Source of the DNA: Pseudomonas marginalis
Lineage (GTDB): Bacteria > Pseudomonadota > Gammaproteobacteria > Pseudomonadales > Pseudomonadaceae
Direction: 5' to 3'
Assembly (NCBI RefSeq): GCF_001645105.1
Contig: NZ_LKEG01000030.1
Coordinates: 176 to 58,726, forward strand
Length of the DNA stretch: 58,551 nt
How positions within the stretch are numbered: position 1 is the stretch's first letter; every line of letters starts with the position of its first letter. Position numbers and translations under genes: made by a program. Positions 24,334 to 32,999 of the stretch are shown one piece after another. The notes under the pieces were generated by a model. That model worked only from the letters and a program-made list of their open reading frames with translations. It was not told the origin of the DNA and searched no databases.

Positions 24334-26844
24334 TTACGACTTGCGAGGTTTTATCCGCGCAGTTGCTTCAGCCACCAACGGATCATCCGGCCAATAGTGC
24401 TTCGGATACCGCCCCTTCAAATCCTTCTTCACCTCGGCATAGGTACTGCGCCAGAAGTTCGCCAAGTCCTGCGTCACCTGCACCGGCCGACGCGCCGGGG
24501 ACAGCAGGTGCAGCTTCACCACCTGGCGTCCGCCGGCAATGCGCGGTGTATCCGCCAGCCCGAACAATTCCTGCAAACGCACCGCCAGAATCGGCGGCTG
24601 CTCGCTGTAGTCCAGCCGCACCGACGAACCCGACGGCACTTTCACATGCTGCGGCGCCAGTTCGTCCAGGCGCTGGGGCAGCGGCCAGGGCAGCAGGTTA
24701 TGCAGGAAGCTGGAGATATCCAGGCTGGCAAAGTGGCTCAGCCGCGAGACTTTGCCCAGGTAGGGCATCAGCCAGTGCTCGAGGCTGGCGAGCAACGCCT
24801 TGTCGCTGATGTCGGGCCATTCGCTGGTTTTACCGGCGTCCAGCTGGCGCAGCAGCATGACGCGGGCCTGCCACTGGCGCAGCTCCGGCGTCCACGGCAG
24901 CAGTTCCAGGCCTTTGCGGCGCACCAGGTTGACCAGCGCCTGGCTGCGTGCGGATTCGTCGAGACCGGTCAACGGCTCACGGCTGAGCACCAATTCGCCG
25001 ACTTTGCGTTGGCGTTCGGCGCGCAGCACGCCTTCGCGTTCATCCCAGTCCAACTGGTCGACGTTGCACACTTGTTCGGCGAGCACCGTGTCGAACAGCA
25101 TCGGGTCAAAATCCGCCGCCAGGTAGATGCGTTCTTCACGCTGGCCCTGGCGACTGCCCAGATCGGCGATGACCAGCCAGGGTTGCTTCATCAGGCTGTC
25201 AGCCTCGGCGAACACTGCAGCGCGGCCGTTGGCCAGGCGGTATTCGGCACCACCGGGGCGCCGTTGCTGGGCGACACGGTCCGGGTAGGCCAGGGCCAGC
25301 AAGGCACCGAGCCAGCGCGGGTGATCGGGGTCGGCAACGGGTTGAGCCGCCTGGCCTCTCAAGTAGCCACGATATTGTCGCGCCAGTTGCTTGGCCCGCT
25401 GCACGCCGCCTTGGGTGCCGCGTGCGCGCTCCTCGCCGGACAGAAGCGCCAGCCGACTGTGCAAATCCGCACCGCCACCGCGCAAGATATCGCGCTCTCC
25501 CAGCAAGGCGGCCACGTCGCATGCCGTCGCCGCCAACCCGAGATCTTGCCCGCGCAGCAACAAATGGGCGATACGCGGATGGGCCGGCAGTTCGGCCATC
25601 TTCTGCCCATGGGCGGTGAGCGTGTCGTCATTCAAGGCGCCGAGGCGCTGCAACAAATCCTGAGCCTGGGCATACGCAGCGGTCGGCGGCACATCCAGCC
25701 ATACCAACTGCGCAGGCGTGACGCCCCAGCGCGCCAACTGCAGCGCCAGGCCGGCCAGGTCGGCCGCCAGAATTTCCGCACTGCCGTACGCGGCCAACCC
25801 TTCATGCTGGTCCTCGGACCACAAGCGATAACACACCCCAGGTTCCAGGCGCCCTGCCCGGCCGGCGCGCTGGGTGGCGCTGGCGCGGGAGATACGTTGG
25901 GTGTCGAGGCGGGTCATGCCGCTGCCGGGGTCGAAACGCGGCACCCGCGCCAACCCGGCATCGATCACCACGCGCACGCCGTTGATGGTCAGGCTGGTCT
26001 CGGCGATGTTGGTCGCCAGCACGACTTTGCGTTTGCCCGCGGGCGCCGGGTCGATGGCGGCGCGCTGGGCGTTGAGGTCGAGCTCGCCATGCAACGGGCA
26101 CAGCAGCACATCGGTGCGATCGCCCAAGGCATCGGCCAACTGCTGGTTGACCCGGCGAATCTCCGCCTGCCCCGGCAAGAACACCAGCACGCTGCCGGTT
26201 TCGTCATGCAGGGCTTCGAGGATCGTTTGCACCACACGCGGCTCGATGAATTCACCCGGCTGGTACGGCCGCCCCCAGCGCATCTGCACCGGGAACATGC
26301 GCCCTTCGCTGCGCAGGATCGGCGCGTCATCCAGCAGGCTGGCCAGGCGTTCGCCTTCGAGGGTGGCGGACATCAGCAGGATTTTCAGCGGTTGCTCATC
26401 GCGAAACAGCTCGCGGCCGTTCAGGCTCAGGGCCAGCGCCAGGTCGGCATCAAGACTGCGTTCGTGGAACTCATCGAAGATCAGCAGGCCCACGCCGTCC
26501 AGCGCCGGGTCGTCCTGCAGGCGGCGGGTGAGGATGCCTTCGGTGACCACTTCGATGCGGGTGTTGGGGCCGACTTTGCTGTCCAGGCGGATGCGATAGC
26601 CGACGGTTTCACCGACCTTCTCGCCCAACTCGCTGGCCAAGCGTTCGGCCGCCGCACGGGCGGCGAGACGACGGGGTTCGAGCATCAGGATGGTCTGCCC
26701 GGTCAGCCATGGCTCATTCAACAACGCCAACGGCACACGGGTGGTTTTACCGGCGCCGGGCGGCGCTTCCAGCACGGCCTCATGGCGAATCGCCAAGGCG
26801 TCACGCAGGGCGGGTAAAACATCATCAATCGGCAACGAATTCAT
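24334..26844 (-). CDS. hrpB: ATP-dependent helicase HrpB
   Basis: DEAH-type helicase of 836 residues, the normal HrpB length. The N-terminal ATPase has Walker A APPGAGKTTRVPLALL (about 28-43), LEPRRLAARAAAERLA, the DEFH box in LLIFDEFHERSLDADLAL, and SATLEGERL; motif VI is QRAGRAGRLEPGVCYRLW. The HrpB-specific C-terminal domain ends in VQVTQDLANFWRSTYAEVKKDLKGRYPKHYWPDDP, its standard finish. ATG 26844 is chosen because the family sequence begins MNSLPIDDVLPALRDAL. Biological role in Pseudomonas is little known. Divergent from a lipoprotein gene. Confidence 0.95.
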   Translation of the reverse strand: MNSLPIDDVLPALRDALAIRHEAVLEAPPGAGKTTRVPLALLNEPWLTGQTILMLEPRRLAARAAAERLASELGEKVGETVGYRIRLDSKVGPNTRIEVVTEGILTRRLQDDPALDGVGLLIFDEFHERSLDADLALALSLNGRELFRDEQPLKILLMSATLEGERLASLLDDAPILRSEGRMFPVQMRWGRPYQPGEFIEPRVVQTILEALHDETGSVLVFLPGQAEIRRVNQQLADALGDRTDVLLCPLHGELDLNAQRAAIDPAPAGKRKVVLATNIAETSLTINGVRVVIDAGLARVPRFDPGSGMTRLDTQRISRASATQRAGRAGRLEPGVCYRLWSEDQHEGLAAYGSAEILAADLAGLALQLARWGVTPAQLVWLDVPPTAAYAQAQDLLQRLGALNDDTLTAHGQKMAELPAHPRIAHLLLRGQDLGLAATACDVAALLGERDILRGGGADLHSRLALLSGEERARGTQGGVQRAKQLARQYRGYLRGQAAQPVADPDHPRWLGALLALAYPDRVAQQRRPGGAEYRLANGRAAVFAEADSLMKQPWLVIADLGSRQGQREERIYLAADFDPMLFDTVLAEQVCNVDQLDWDEREGVLRAERQRKVGELVLSREPLTGLDESARSQALVNLVRRKGLELLPWTPELRQWQARVMLLRQLDAGKTSEWPDISDKALLASLEHWLMPYLGKVSRLSHFASLDISSFLHNLLPWPLPQRLDELAPQHVKVPSGSSVRLDYSEQPPILAVRLQELFGLADTPRIAGGRQVVKLHLLSPARRPVQVTQDLANFWRSTYAEVKKDLKGRYPKHYWPDDPLVAEATARIKPRKS

Positions 26845-26968
26845 ACTGGCTCCAAAGCAGAGCGGCGAGTATAACGGCGAACTGCCGAGTGCCGACGATG
26901 GTCTCAAGGCCATTGCCATAAGACCGTTGCTATATAGTCCCGTATCAACCGTGTTCAGGAGAGTTTCC

Positions 26969-27388
26969 ATGCGTATCGCTTCCCGTGTCATCGGCGGTGT
27001 CCTCGCCGTCACCCTGCTGAGCCAACTGACGGCTTGCGGCTCGATTTTCTACCCCGACCGCCGTGGCCAGATCGACGGCAAGATCGACCCGACGATTGCC
27101 GTGCTCGATGCCGTGGGCCTGCTGTTTTATGTGATCCCTGGCCTGATCGCGTTTGGCGTGGACTTCGCCACCGGCGCAATCTATTTCGAACCGGGCAAGA
27201 CCGCCCAGGTCGACCCGCAAAAACTCCACGAAGCCATTGGCGCCGACGGCAAGGTCGACAACGCCAAACTGCAAAGCATCATCCAGAAAGAAACCGGCCG
27301 CACCCTGCCGCTCGACGACCCGCGCATGATCCAGTTCAAGGGCAGCGTGCAACAACTCGCCAGCCTGGGCCTGCAACCCGCCGCTTAA
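26969..27388 (+). CDS. Small lipoprotein, unknown function
   Basis: A 139-residue lipoprotein. The signal is MRIASRVIGGVLAVTLLSQLTAC with lipobox LTAC and Cys23. It is followed by GSIFYPDRRGQIDGKIDPTIAVLDAVGLLFYVIPGLIAFGVDFATGAIYF, where a second hydrophobic stretch (about 45-65) may sit in the membrane. The frame could open 93 codons earlier inside hrpB, but the signal peptide fixes the start at 26969, with AGGAGAG seven bases upstream. Similar proteins are often mislabelled polyribonucleotide nucleotidyltransferase; nothing here supports that. It is followed by fieF after nine bases. Confidence 0.83.
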   Translation: MRIASRVIGGVLAVTLLSQLTACGSIFYPDRRGQIDGKIDPTIAVLDAVGLLFYVIPGLIAFGVDFATGAIYFEPGKTAQVDPQKLHEAIGADGKVDNAKLQSIIQKETGRTLPLDDPRMIQFKGSVQQLASLGLQPAA

Positions 27389-27397
27389 GGACCGTCT

Positions 27398-28291
27398 ATG
27401 ACCATCAGCCCCGAACACGCCAGGCTCCTGCGCCTGGCCACCCGCGCGTCGGTGGGCGTGGCCTGTGCACTGATTATCACCAAGGCCATCGCCTGGTGGC
27501 TCAGCGGCTCGGTGAGCATGCTCGCCGGCTTGACCGACTCCCTGCTGGACGGCGTGACTTCGCTGCTGAACCTGGTCGCGGTGCATTACGCCCTGCGCCC
27601 GGCCGATGACGATCACCGTTACGGGCATGGCAAGGCCGAGTCGCTGTCGGGCATGGCCCAGGCGCTGTTTATCGGCGGCAGTGCGGTATTGATCGCGTTC
27701 CAGGCCTACGAGCGCCTGCAACATCCAGAGCCGGTGGGCGCGCCGTGGTTAAGCATTGGCGTGATCATCTTTTCCCTGGTACTGACGGTGGCGCTGTTGA
27801 TGCTGCAACACCGGGTGATCCGCGAAACCGGCTCCAACGCCGTGCGTGCGGACTCGCTGCACTACCGCTCCGACTTGATGCTCAACGGCAGCATTCTCGT
27901 GGCACTGGTGCTGGCGGGCATGGGCTTTCATCAAGTCGACGCCTGGTTTGGCCTGGGCATCGCCGCCTACATTTTGTGGAGCGCGATCCAAATCGCCCGG
28001 GAAAGCTTTGCGGTGCTGATGGATGAAGAGCTGCCGCCGGACGTCAGCCAGCACATGCTGGAACTGGCCCGTGGCGTACCGGGGGTGTTGGGTGCGCATG
28101 ATTTGCGCACGCGGATTTCCGGCAGCCACTGGTTTGTGCAACTGCACCTGGAACTGCCGGGGGAATTGACGCTATCAGTGGCCCATGGCATCAGCGACCA
28201 GGCCGCCGACGCCATTCACAAAGCCTACCCGCGCGCCGAAGTGCTGGTGCACGCCGACCCGCGGGAAGTGGTCACGGGCAATAAAACCTAG
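27398..28291 (+). CDS. fieF: Cation-efflux pump FieF
   Basis: Cation diffusion facilitator that exports Fe2+ and Zn2+ from the cytoplasm in exchange for protons. The 297-residue protein has six membrane segments. The transport-site aspartates are Asp47 and Asp51 (LTDSLLDG), completed by the HYRSD motif near residue 152. DDDHRYGHGKAESLSGMAQ is the conserved cytosolic loop, and the C-terminal domain (from about 210) has the histidines HMLELARGV and HDLRTRISGSHWFVQLHLE. It is nine bases after the lipoprotein gene. Its TAG stop overlaps the convergent DUF6515-type gene stop by four bases. Confidence 0.93.
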   Translation: MTISPEHARLLRLATRASVGVACALIITKAIAWWLSGSVSMLAGLTDSLLDGVTSLLNLVAVHYALRPADDDHRYGHGKAESLSGMAQALFIGGSAVLIAFQAYERLQHPEPVGAPWLSIGVIIFSLVLTVALLMLQHRVIRETGSNAVRADSLHYRSDLMLNGSILVALVLAGMGFHQVDAWFGLGIAAYILWSAIQIARESFAVLMDEELPPDVSQHMLELARGVPGVLGAHDLRTRISGSHWFVQLHLELPGELTLSVAHGISDQAADAIHKAYPRAEVLVHADPREVVTGNKT

Positions 28292-29361
28292 TACTGCACC
28301 TGATAACCGCGACTGCTCAGGCAGTTGCCCTGGGCCTGGCGGTAGGTTTGCACCACCGCCGGGTCGGGGGCGTAGGTCACTTGCTGCGGGTCGAAACCAC
28401 TTTGCTGCACCGCCCAGCGATAACAGTCATAACCGTCCTGCTGCACCTGGGCCGGTGACTGGCCGTTGGCGGGATACGCCACCACGTCATAGCCATTACC
28501 TTGCGGCGTAGGCTGTGGCGACGGCACGGCGGTCGGCGGTTGCACCACCACGTACTGCTGGGAGCTGCTTTCGTAGGTGTAGTAAGAGCCCGCGGCGAGG
28601 AAGAACAGCGCACTGCCTATCCACACTTCACGCGCATAGTCCGGCAGGGAATGCACGCGGATGCCATACGGCGGCGTCACCACCACATAACGTGGGCCTT
28701 GCGGGCGGTACCAGTAGCCGCCCGAGTAGAAGTAATCCTGGCCACGGTAAGGCACGCGGTAATTGTGATCGGGGAAGCGGTCGACTACGTAGCCGGGGCG
28801 ATGTTGCGGGCCTGGGCCCCAGCCATTGCCGTGCCCGTCGGGGCGGCCTGGCCAGCGGTTGTCACCGGGGCGAGAGCCTGGGCCGCCGGCTTCCCAGTGC
28901 GAGTTGCCATCATTGCGTCGAGGGATGTCGCGGTAATAACCCTGCCGGGGTTCCTGGGTCTGGCGCACGGTGTCGGGGCGACTCTGGATCGGCAGGTTAT
29001 TCGACGGTTGCGGTTGCGGCGGTTGCACCGGTCGCCCCTGCTCATTGCCTTGGGGGCGCCCCTGCCATTGGCCACCACCATTCTGGCCACCGCGATCAAA
29101 ATGCTGATTCTGTGGGCGCGGCTGATTGTTTTCGGGCCGGGCCTGAGTGTTTTCCGGCCGTTGCGGGGCATTTTGCGGGCGCGGTGGGTTGTTCTGCGGA
29201 CGCGGCTGTTCATTTCCACCAGGCCGACCGCCCTCCGGCCCTCTTTCATGCTGACCACCGCCGTCACCGCGCGGTGCGTTGTCACGCTCGTCGGCGACTG
29301 CCTGGGCGCCAACGGTGACCATCAGCAAACCTACACCTGCCAAACGCCAGATGCGCTTCAT
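28288..29361 (-). CDS. DUF6515-type secreted protein with Pro/Arg/Gln/Asn repeats
   Basis: Predicted exported protein of 357 residues. A signal peptide (MKRIWRLAGVGLLMVTVGAQAVA) precedes a low-complexity region, about 25-180, built from short PQN/PEN/PRP repeats. A conserved C-terminal domain follows, with DYFYSGGYWYRPQGPRYVVV and IRVHSLPDYAREVWIGSALFFLA, a hydrophobic segment, and a final YDCYRWAVQQSGFDP block. ATG 29361, with AGGA upstream, is preferred over GTG 29373. The length of the repeat region probably varies between strains. Function unknown; cell-envelope association is likely. Confidence 0.75.
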   Translation of the reverse strand: MKRIWRLAGVGLLMVTVGAQAVADERDNAPRGDGGGQHERGPEGGRPGGNEQPRPQNNPPRPQNAPQRPENTQARPENNQPRPQNQHFDRGGQNGGGQWQGRPQGNEQGRPVQPPQPQPSNNLPIQSRPDTVRQTQEPRQGYYRDIPRRNDGNSHWEAGGPGSRPGDNRWPGRPDGHGNGWGPGPQHRPGYVVDRFPDHNYRVPYRGQDYFYSGGYWYRPQGPRYVVVTPPYGIRVHSLPDYAREVWIGSALFFLAAGSYYTYESSSQQYVVVQPPTAVPSPQPTPQGNGYDVVAYPANGQSPAQVQQDGYDCYRWAVQQSGFDPQQVTYAPDPAVVQTYRQAQGNCLSSRGYQVQY

Positions 29362-29758
29362 GCTATTCCTCACTGCGGATTAGGGCCTGTCCATGAGACT
29401 GGAAAAGCCAGGCCCGGTTCTCGCACAGGTTATCAGCAGGCAAAAGAAAAGGGGTGACCCGTCGGCCACCCCTTGAGAACTTCGTCCTGGCTCAACGCTT
29501 TTGACGTTGGCTCACCTCACGCCGTCTTGTGGACAGTGTGCAGCCTGGAGGCCGGCTCAACCCTGCTGGGGTGGCGGCCGCAGCAGGCCTGATTGGGCGA
29601 GCTGCTGTGGACTGTTGTCCAGGCGGTGATTCTGTTGATAAAGATACCCGCCTGCGCCCGACAGATGATTGCGAAGATTGCGTCAATAAACAGTGCTTGC
29701 GCAATTTTTAACCCTTCATGGATAATTCACCGCAATAGTTACGACAAAGGCCATCCCA
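29362..29758. other. 397-base divergent intergenic region
   Basis: The gap between the DUF6515-type gene and the AsnC-type gene holds no convincing coding sequence. A 70-codon minus-strand frame (29492-29704) would need a TTG start and has no ribosome-binding site. The region contains a minus-strand terminator (29447-29474) and, near 29667-29706, repeated TTGCG/CGCAA motifs in inverted order. Those motifs could be a binding site for the adjacent Lrp-type regulator. A small minus-strand transcript ending at the terminator is possible. Confidence 0.4.
29447..29474 (-). terminator. Rho-independent terminator with no obvious upstream gene
   Basis: On the minus strand, AAGGGGTG and CACCCCTT form an eight-pair stem with a ten-base loop, followed directly by TTCTTTTG. 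The hairpin lies upstream of the minus-strand DUF6515-type gene and downstream of no known minus-strand gene. Confidence 0.7.
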
Positions 29759-30238
29759 ATGAGCAAGCTTGACCGATACGACCTGAGTATTTTGGCGGAA
29801 TTGCAGCGCGACGCGAGGATCTCCAACCAAGAGTTGGCCGAACGCATCGGCTTGTCGCCGTCGCCGTGCTCGCGCCGGGTCAAGCAGTTGGAGGACGACG
29901 GCTACATCTCCCGTCAGGTCGCCTTGCTCGACCGCAAGATGCTCGGGCTGAGCCTGACGGCTTACGTGCTGATCGGCATGGACCGCCACACCCCCGAGCG
30001 CTTCGAGAATTTTGAAGCGGCGATCCGCACCCTGCCGCAGGTGCTGGAGTGCAGTTTGGTGACGGGGATGGATGCTGACTATCAGTTGAAAGTGGTGGTG
30101 CCGGACATGGATCACTACCAGAAACTGCTGCTGGGGCATTTGACCCGCATTGAAGGCGTGACCAGCGTGCGTTCCAGCTTTGTGCTCAATCAGGTATTGA
30201 ACAGCACCGAACTGCCCCTGACCCACCTGCGCACTTAA
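29759..30238 (+). CDS. Lrp/AsnC-family transcriptional regulator
   Basis: A 159-residue feast/famine regulator. The DNA-binding part is MSKLDRYDLSILAELQRDARISNQELAERIGLSPSPCSRRVKQLE (1-45), and the RAM domain carries FEAAIRTLPQVLECSLVTGMDADYQLKVV (about 85-113). It is very similar in layout to the AsnC-type gene at 18220 but clearly a different paralogue. It stands alone between an empty divergent region and a REPIN. From the conserved neighbourhood it matches the regulator I recall as PA3965. The target genes are unknown; it may bind its own upstream TTGCG repeats. Confidence 0.9.
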   Translation: MSKLDRYDLSILAELQRDARISNQELAERIGLSPSPCSRRVKQLEDDGYISRQVALLDRKMLGLSLTAYVLIGMDRHTPERFENFEAAIRTLPQVLECSLVTGMDADYQLKVVVPDMDHYQKLLLGHLTRIEGVTSVRSSFVLNQVLNSTELPLTHLRT

Positions 30239-30250
30239 GATCGGTGAAGG

Positions 30251-30350
30251 TCAAATGTGGGAGGGGGCTTGCCCCCGATGGCTGAGTGTCAGTCAGTTAT
30301 TTATCAACTGACCCACCGCTATCGGGGGCAAGCCCCCTCCCACATTTGGA
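30251..30350. repeat. REPIN (inverted REP pair)
   Basis: CAAATGTGGGAGGGGGCTTG at the left and the matching inverted unit at the right enclose a 40-odd-base centre. It lies between the AsnC-type gene and the DUF2788 gene. Confidence 0.92.
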
Positions 30351-30428
30351 TTGCACTTCGATCCAGGTCAATGTTGCGTCTGTAACGCTGCCGTATACTT
30401 CCCGCCTGCCCTGTCGGAAAAATACCCC

Positions 30429-30647
30429 GTGAACAACATCGACCCCGCCCTCTTCGAAGAATGGATGATGACCGGCCTGGTCACGATCCTGATCATTTTC
30501 ATGGGCTTTATCGTTTGGGACCTGGCGAAGAAGTCCAAGGCCGGGCGCTTTGGCTCGTTCATCCTGTTCTTCGTACTGGGCCTGGGCGTGGCCGCGTTCA
30601 TCATCAAGAGCGTGGTGATCGGCCTGATCGAGTCCGGCGCTTTATAA
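30429..30647 (+). CDS. DUF2788 small membrane protein
   Basis: A 72-residue inner-membrane protein beginning at GTG 30429 ([18 protein letters not shown]). Two membrane segments are visible, [19 protein letters not shown] (about 15-33) and [25 protein letters not shown] (about 42-66), separated by KKSKAGR. Length and pattern fit DUF2788. A TTG 26 codons upstream would extend the frame through non-conserved sequence and is rejected. Its stop overlaps the convergent rluE stop by six bases. Function unknown. Confidence 0.8.
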   Translation: MNNIDPALFEEWMMTGLVTILIIFMGFIVWDLAKKSKAGRFGSFILFFVLGLGVAAFIIKSVVIGLIESGAL

Positions 30648-31277
30648 GCGCGCCGGCACTTCTTTCCATTGGCCCTGATCCAGGCCATCGATTGTCCAAT
30701 CGCCAATTCGTACACGCACCAGGCGCAACGTGGGCAGGCCCACGGCCGCCGTCATACGCCGCACCTGGCGGTTACGTCCTTCACGAATCACCAATTCCAA
30801 CCAATGGGTCGGCACGCTTTTGCGAAAGCGCACGGGCGGGTTACGTGGCCATAACGCCGGTTCTTCCAATAGCCGCGCTTCGGCGGGCAAGGTCTTGCCG
30901 TCGTTAAGCGCTACACCGTCGCGCAAGCGTTGCAGCTGCTCTTCGGTGGGCTCGCCTTCCACTTGCACCCAGTAGGTTTTCGCCAGTTTGTGCTTGGGGT
31001 CGGCAATCCGCGCTTGCAACTGGCCGTCGTTGGTCAGCAGCAACAGGCCTTCGCTGTCACGGTCCAGGCGGCCCGCCGGGTAGATACCGGGGATGTCGAT
31101 AAAATCCTTGAGGGTCGCGCGCCCGCCTTCGTCGCTGAACTGGGTCAGCACATCGAACGGCTTATTGAACAGGATCAACTTCGGCTCGGCCGGTGGTGCC
31201 TTGGCGACACGCCGCGCAGCGGAATACGGGGGTTTCACACCAGGGCGGCGTGAATCGGGACGGGAGGGACGGGACAT
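30642..31277 (-). CDS. rluE: 23S rRNA pseudouridine synthase RluE-like
   Basis: RsuA/RluE-type pseudouridine synthase of 211 residues; E. coli RluE modifies U2457 of 23S rRNA. The domain begins [27 protein letters not shown] (about 33-60). The catalytic block is [20 protein letters not shown], with Asp in GRLDRD, and [29 protein letters not shown] is the C-terminal motif. The N-terminal 30 residues are basic and lack an S4 domain, as in RluE. ATG 31277 is chosen; a start at 31310 adds 11 residues. It converges on the DUF2788 gene with overlapping ends. Confidence 0.9.
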   Translation of the reverse strand: MSRPSRPDSRRPGVKPPYSAARRVAKAPPAEPKLILFNKPFDVLTQFSDEGGRATLKDFIDIPGIYPAGRLDRDSEGLLLLTNDGQLQARIADPKHKLAKTYWVQVEGEPTEEQLQRLRDGVALNDGKTLPAEARLLEEPALWPRNPPVRFRKSVPTHWLELVIREGRNRQVRRMTAAVGLPTLRLVRVRIGDWTIDGLDQGQWKEVPARL

Positions 31278-31291
31278 GGCAAAGGAACATC

Positions 31292-31330
31292 TAACGGTCA
31301 GGACCGACAATGCTAGTGGCCTGACCGTTA
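31292..31330. terminator. Inverted-repeat hairpin between amn and rluE
   Basis: TAACGGTCAGG at 31292-31302 pairs perfectly with CCTGACCGTTA at 31320-31330 around a 17-base loop. It lies between the amn stop and the rluE start, both on the minus strand. There is no long T-run, so it may be a weak terminator, an mRNA-stabilising hairpin or a protein site. Confidence 0.5.
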
Positions 31331-31348
31331 AATAACCATCCCAACCGC

Positions 31349-32821
31349 TTAGCGGAACGGCGGTTCGTCGAAGCTGCGCAGTTTGCGCGAGTGCAGCGAG
31401 TTAAGTTCGGTACGCAGCAAATCCACGGCCTCAATGCCGATCTTCAAGTGCTGGCTCACCGCACGTTCATAGAACGCGTTGGCCGAACCCGGCAGCTTGA
31501 TTTCGCTGTGCAGCGGTTTGTCCGACACACACAGCAACGTGCCGTACGGCACCCGCAGGCGATAACCCTGGGCCGCGATGGTGCCGCTTTCCATGTCCAC
31601 GGCGACGGCGCGGGACAGGTTGATCAGCGGGCGCTCCTGGGCCCAGCGCAGTTCCCAGTTACGGTCGTCGTAGGTCAATACGGTGCCGGTGCGCAGGCGT
31701 TTTTTCAGCTCTTCGCCTTTTTCGCCGGTGACATTGGCCGCCGCTTGCTGCAAGGCCATCTGCACTTCGGCCAAGGCCGGGATCGGGATATTCGGCGGCA
31801 CCACCCGGTCGAGAATCCCGTCGCGGCGCATGTAGGCGTGGGCCAGTACGTAATCGCCGATGGTCTGGGATTGGCGCAGTCCGCCGCAGTGGCCGATCAT
31901 CAACCAGCAATGCGGGCGCAGCACCGCCAGGTGGTCGGTGATGTTCTTGGCGTTGGACGGGCCGACGCCGATATTCACCAGGGTCACACCGTGGCCATCA
32001 GTGGCTTGCAGGTGATAGGCCGGCATCTGGTAACGGTGCCACACCACGCCTGCGGCAATCGCCGACGCTTCGCCGTGGTCCATGGCCTTGTCGATCACCA
32101 CGTTGCCCGGCAGCACCATGCGGATAAAGCGCGGGTCGCTGCGCAGTTGCTCCAGGCCATGCAGGATGAACTGGTCGACATAACGGTGGTAGTTGGTCAG
32201 CAGGATCCACGGCTGGACATGGCGCCAGTCACTGCCGGTGTAATGCACCAGGCGACGCAACGAGAAATCCACGCGGGCAGCATCGAACAGCGCCAGGGGC
32301 AGCGGGTCGGTGTTTTCCCAATCGTAGAGGCCATCGGCGATGCCATCGGTGGCGGCCGACAGGTCGGTGCTGGGGAACACGCGCGCCAGGGTCGCGGCGG
32401 TCACGCCGGAGCCGGCCAGTTCGTCGCCCTGCTCCACCACGTACGGGTACGGGATGTTCTGCTGGCTGACGCCGACTTCCACCGTCACGGTGAAGTCGTG
32501 CATCAGCGGCACCAGTTGTTCCAGCAGGTACTTACGAAACGCTGCAGGATGGGTGACGGTGACGCTGTAGGTCCCCGGCAACTGGACCTTGGCATAGGCG
32601 CGGGTGGTCTGAGGGACTTCGCCGTGGCAGTGGTAGGTCAGGCGCAGTTCCGGGTAGCGAAACAGCGCACGTTGTGCGGCGTCGGGCTCGACGCGGTCTT
32701 TGAGGTATTGCTTGAGGGCTTGATTGAGCGCGCCGGTAGCACGCTCATGCAGAGCCGCCAGCCGATCGACGGCCTCTTCGGCGGTTTGAACGACAACAAA
32801 AGCTTCGGTCACGGTAAGCAT
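31349..32821 (-). CDS. amn: AMP nucleosidase
   Basis: Cleaves AMP to adenine and ribose 5-phosphate, adjusting adenylate pools. The 490-residue protein has the AMP-nucleosidase N-terminal domain (about 1-180; [20 protein letters not shown]) and a phosphorylase-like C-terminal domain with [45 protein letters not shown] and the nucleoside-binding ending [37 protein letters not shown] 32821 is the family start ([21 protein letters not shown]). It is a single-gene unit between REPIN and hairpin. Confidence 0.95.
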   Translation of the reverse strand: MLTVTEAFVVVQTAEEAVDRLAALHERATGALNQALKQYLKDRVEPDAAQRALFRYPELRLTYHCHGEVPQTTRAYAKVQLPGTYSVTVTHPAAFRKYLLEQLVPLMHDFTVTVEVGVSQQNIPYPYVVEQGDELAGSGVTAATLARVFPSTDLSAATDGIADGLYDWENTDPLPLALFDAARVDFSLRRLVHYTGSDWRHVQPWILLTNYHRYVDQFILHGLEQLRSDPRFIRMVLPGNVVIDKAMDHGEASAIAAGVVWHRYQMPAYHLQATDGHGVTLVNIGVGPSNAKNITDHLAVLRPHCWLMIGHCGGLRQSQTIGDYVLAHAYMRRDGILDRVVPPNIPIPALAEVQMALQQAAANVTGEKGEELKKRLRTGTVLTYDDRNWELRWAQERPLINLSRAVAVDMESGTIAAQGYRLRVPYGTLLCVSDKPLHSEIKLPGSANAFYERAVSQHLKIGIEAVDLLRTELNSLHSRKLRSFDEPPFR

Positions 32822-32894
32822 CCTGTGTTCTGACTTGCAGGCCTTTATCTTGCCTGTATCCCGGCCGCACCGAAACACCAGAGTTGGAATGCAG

Positions 32895-32991
32895 TAAATG
32901 TGGGAGGGGGCTTGCCTCCGATAGCTGACTGTCAGCCAACACCTCTATCGCTGACAAACCGCTATCGGGGGCAAGCCCCCTCCCACATTTT
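32895..32991. repeat. REPIN (inverted REP pair)
   Basis: AAATGTGGGAGGGGGCTTGC and its inverted partner flank a short centre. It lies between the amn start and the aidB stop. The left unit has one substitution (GCCTCCGAT for GCCCCCGAT). Confidence 0.92.
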
Positions 32992-32999
32992 TACCGCAT

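Noticed and set aside
24241..26817. 858-codon plus-strand frame opposite hrpB
   Set aside because: It reads the antisense of hrpB, is full of Gln/His/Arg and starts inside the EEP gene; high GC gives such shadow frames.
26969..27388. Annotation of the small lipoprotein as polyribonucleotide nucleotidyltransferase
   Set aside because: The protein has 139 residues, a lipoprotein signal and none of the RNase PH, KH or S1 domains.
29492..29704. 70-codon minus-strand frame in the divergent region
   Set aside because: It needs a TTG start, has no ribosome-binding site and no sequence likeness to a protein family; the region is better read as non-coding.
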